Below are positions 62,092 to 64,000 of a DNA stretch of 64,000 bases, piece by piece. The stretch spans positions 186,001 through 250,000 of the forward strand of contig NZ_QZCS01000005.1 in NCBI RefSeq assembly GCF_003594915.1, written 5' to 3'. The translations under genes and the position numbers were made by a program. The notes below the pieces were generated by a model, which was not told the origin of the DNA, ran no database searches, and was given only the letters and a program-made list of their open reading frames with translations. Source of the stretch: Enterobacter chuandaensis (GTDB taxonomy: Bacteria; Pseudomonadota; Gammaproteobacteria; Enterobacterales; Enterobacteriaceae). Each line of letters opens with the position of its first letter. Position 1 is the first letter of the stretch.

Positions 62092-62975
62092 GCGTCCTCA
62101 GTTGTCGTCTGTTGGTTTGGGTTTTTCACCGCGCGCACGTGTTCTTCAAGCTCGATAAACGACGGACGCTCGCTGGAGTAAAGCGTTTTACGGCCAAACT
62201 CAACCGCGATCGGTGGCGCATAACCGTTGAGGTTCGAGAGCAGCGTGATCTTCACGCACTGCATCATTTTGGTGGTTTCCGCGCTCTTCTGGCGCAGGAC
62301 ACTTGCCAGCGGAGAGATAAAACCGTACGCCAGCAAAATACCGAGGAAAGTACCGACCATCGCGTGGGCAATCAGTGCGCCCAGTTCAGCCGCCGGGCGG
62401 TCCGCCGAGGCCAGGGCATGTACTACCCCCATGACCGCCGCCACGATTCCGAACGCCGGAAGCGAGTCACCCACCAGCGCCAGGCTGTTGGCCGGCACTT
62501 CAGATTCGCTTTCGTGGGTTTCGATCTCTTCGTCCATCAGCGCTTCTATTTCGAAGGTATTCATATTGCCGCTGATGATGAGACGCAGGTAATCGACGAT
62601 GAAATCCAGCATCATGGCGTCCGCCAGAATACGTGGATAGCTGGCAAAAATTTCGCTCTCTTTCGGGTTTTCGATATCCCGTTCAAGCGAGAACATCCCC
62701 TGTTGACGCGACTTCGCCATCAGGCGATAGAGGAGCGCCAGCAGATCCATATACATGCTTTTGGTGTATTTCGAGCGACGGAACAGCAATGGAATTGCTT
62801 TCAGCGTGCCCTTGATCGATTTACCGTTGTTACCAACGATAAAAGCCCCTACCCCTGCGCCGCCGATGATAATAAGTTCAGCCGGTTGATAGAGTGCTCC
62901 AAGGTGCCCGCCGGTCATCATGTAACCGCCGAAAACTGTACCGAGAACTACCAGGTAACCTAATAAGATAAGCAC
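62088..62975 (-). CDS. motA: Flagellar stator protein MotA
   Basis: MotA forms the proton channel of the stator with MotB and pushes on FliG. The 295-residue protein has four membrane helices ([19 protein letters not shown] first; [17 protein letters not shown] third, with the conserved Pro) and a large cytoplasmic loop ([21 protein letters not shown]) with charged residues that touch FliG. First gene of the motAB-cheAW set. The 123-nt gap to flhC holds the MotR terminator. Confidence 0.97.
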   Translation of the reverse strand: MLILLGYLVVLGTVFGGYMMTGGHLGALYQPAELIIIGGAGVGAFIVGNNGKSIKGTLKAIPLLFRRSKYTKSMYMDLLALLYRLMAKSRQQGMFSLERDIENPKESEIFASYPRILADAMMLDFIVDYLRLIISGNMNTFEIEALMDEEIETHESESEVPANSLALVGDSLPAFGIVAAVMGVVHALASADRPAAELGALIAHAMVGTFLGILLAYGFISPLASVLRQKSAETTKMMQCVKITLLSNLNGYAPPIAVEFGRKTLYSSERPSFIELEEHVRAVKNPNQQTTTEDA

Positions 62976-63042
62976 GACATCATCCTTCCGCTAGTGACTA
63001 TGGCAAGGACGTTCAGTTCGCAGCGTTTACCGTTTGCGGGGT

Positions 63043-63076
63043 AAAAAAAAGCAGCGGTAATGGCTTACCGCTGCTG
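63043..63076 (-). terminator. Terminator between flhC and motA
   Basis: A perfect 10-bp stem (GCAGCGGTAA with TTACCGCTGC, 4-nt loop) is followed on the minus strand by eight T. It ends flhDC transcripts and the predicted MotR RNA. Confidence 0.93.
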
Positions 63077-63135
63077 GAATCTTGCCCACACGTTCGGGTT
63101 AAACAGCTTGTTCGATCTGTTCATCCAGCAGTTGT
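63043..63135 (-). ncRNA. motR: MotR-like sRNA from a promoter inside flhC
   Basis: E. coli MotR is a sigma-28-dependent sRNA of about 93 nt that starts inside flhC and lies upstream of motA. Here a sigma-28 promoter at 63142-63168 predicts a start near 63135, and the terminator tail ends at 63043, giving about 93 nt. The RNA covers the last 12 codons of flhC and the hairpin. Identity rests on position, promoter and size. Confidence 0.75.
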
Positions 63136-63677
63136 GGAATAATATCGGCAGCATCCCGGGAAAGTTTACGTCTTTTTACTGCGCGGGATGGAGGCTGACA
63201 TAAACTACAGGCGAAGCTGCCTGCAGGCTGATGAGCATGGGTAATAAAATTGCCGTCGCAGCAGTTGCAGCGCGACAGTTCAAGCATTCCGCTTTCGACA
63301 AAACGCACCAGCGTCCATGCACGAGTCAGCGCCAGCAGTGGCCCCTCTTCCTGCTGTGGACATTGTTCAAGGTAAAGTTTGTAGGCTTTGATCACGGCGT
63401 CAACGCCGCTGCATAAACCAGTTTTGAGGAGATACTGCCAGGCATTACAGAACATGGAAGCATGAATATTCTGCTCCCATGTCATAAACCAGTCCGTCGA
63501 GAACGGCAGCATGCCTTTCGGCGGGGGACTACCACGTAACTCTTTGTACAGCTTGATAAGACGACCACGACTCAGCTGAGTCTCGCTTTCCAGCATTTGT
63601 AAACGAGCACCCAGCGTAATCAGCTCCATGGCCAACTGTATGTCACGCGCTTCCTGAACAATGCTTTTCTCGCTCAT
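63099..63677 (-). CDS. flhC: Flagellar master regulator subunit FlhC
   Basis: FlhC joins FlhD in the FlhD4C2 activator of class 2 flagellar genes and makes most DNA contacts. The 192-residue protein has the zinc site cysteines in [20 protein letters not shown] and [10 protein letters not shown], and the basic stretch [10 protein letters not shown]. It starts 2 nt after flhD. A sigma-28 promoter for MotR/motA lies inside its 3' end. Confidence 0.97.
   Translation of the reverse strand: MSEKSIVQEARDIQLAMELITLGARLQMLESETQLSRGRLIKLYKELRGSPPPKGMLPFSTDWFMTWEQNIHASMFCNAWQYLLKTGLCSGVDAVIKAYKLYLEQCPQQEEGPLLALTRAWTLVRFVESGMLELSRCNCCDGNFITHAHQPAGSFACSLCQPPSRAVKRRKLSRDAADIIPQLLDEQIEQAV
63142..63168 (-). 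promoter_or_regulatory. Sigma-28 promoter inside flhC (MotR / motAB-cheAW)
   Basis: The minus strand reads TAAACTTT, 11 nt, GCCGATAT, 14 of 16 consensus positions for FliA. Confidence 0.88.
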
Positions 63678-63679
63678 TG

Positions 63680-64000
63680 CTAGGCCCTTTTCTTACGGGC
63701 TGCGTCATCAGGCTGGCTGATTTCGTGAAGCAAACGAGTGGAGAGCAGAATACCGGTATGGATCTGCTGCAGATCGTCAACGCGGGATTCCTGCGTCAGA
63801 CGCGTGATCGTCTGCGGATTATCAAAACGGAACTGGCACACCAGTTGATTCGTTTCCGCCAGTTTTACCATCTGCGGGAGGGTTAACCCACCCAGCATGG
63901 TTGCCATTTCTTCGTTAATACCCAGACGAAACATCGCGGACGCCTTGTCCTGACTAATTAAACGCTGCGCGAGCAGTAAATACGACAAATTGATGTCATA
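63680..64000 (-). CDS. flhD: Flagellar master regulator subunit FlhD (N-terminus cut by window edge)
   Basis: The last 106 residues of FlhD are present, from [18 protein letters not shown] to the end DAARKKRA; about ten N-terminal residues and the promoter lie beyond the window. FlhD, with FlhC, activates class 2 flagellar promoters. The helices [21 protein letters not shown] and [15 protein letters not shown] match the family. The frame is open to the window edge, so the TTG at 63988 is not taken as a start. Confidence 0.95.
   Translation of the reverse strand, partial: YDINLSYLLLAQRLISQDKASAMFRLGINEEMATMLGGLTLPQMVKLAETNQLVCQFRFDNPQTITRLTQESRVDDLQQIHTGILLSTRLLHEISQPDDAARKKRA

Noticed and set aside
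62976..63042. A separate motA promoter after the MotR terminator
   Set aside because: TAAACGCT and GCCATAGT are 17 nt apart instead of 11, so this is not a sigma-28 promoter.

Overview
The window is chromosomal DNA of an enteric bacterium of the family Enterobacteriaceae, most like the Enterobacter/Leclercia/Lelliottia group. This rests on near-complete identity of gene order and protein sequence with the E. coli letB-to-flhD region, moderately high G+C, enterobacterial REP and ERIC repeats, and known enteric regulatory sites (PurR, Zur, LexA, HexR, MarA/SoxS, CRP, sigma-28). Species was not determined. No tRNA, rRNA, CRISPR array, insertion sequence or prophage was seen.

Left part (1-38.4 kb) is mostly conserved core. 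It runs letB (partial), rsmF, yebV, pphA, a VirK-family gene, the antisense sRNA pair SdsR/RyeA, yebY-copD-copC, holE, yobB, exoX, ptrB, yebE, purT, then a central carbon block (eda, edd, zwf, hexR, pykA). Next come envelope and zinc genes (lpxM, mepM, znuA / znuCB), the DNA repair and translation operon aspS-nudB-yebC-ruvC with ruvAB, then yecD-yecE, yecN, cmoA-cmoB, cutC with the embedded sRNA MicL, yecM and argS. Control elements sit where they should: HexR and MarA/SoxS sites before zwf, a GntR-type site before edd, a PurR site before purT, a Zur box between znuA and znuC, and a LexA box before ruvAB that is also the ruvC terminator stem.

Right part (38.4-64 kb) is the motility and chemotaxis region with two accessory insertions. 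The first (38.4-41.4 kb, between argS and flhE) is a rhamnogalacturonan-oligomer module: an RhiT-like transporter and an RhiN-like GH105 hydrolase broken by a frameshift at a short palindrome. The flagellar genes then run on the minus strand: flhD (partial), flhC, motA, motB, cheA, cheW // tar, tap, cheR, cheB, cheY, cheZ, then flhB, flhA, flhE.

The second insertion (51.6-58.6 kb) splits the chemotaxis genes between cheW and tar. It carries a complete archaic (Csu-type) chaperone-usher pilus operon of five genes and a divergent dicarboxylate/amino-acid symporter with an ideal CRP site. The insertion leaves tar with its own near-perfect sigma-28 promoter, so the two chemotaxis transcripts still respond to FliA while a pilus operon points straight into tar with no visible terminator. 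This chemotaxis-embedded pilus is the most notable feature of the window. A MotR-like sRNA is also predicted from a sigma-28 promoter inside flhC and a terminator before motA.
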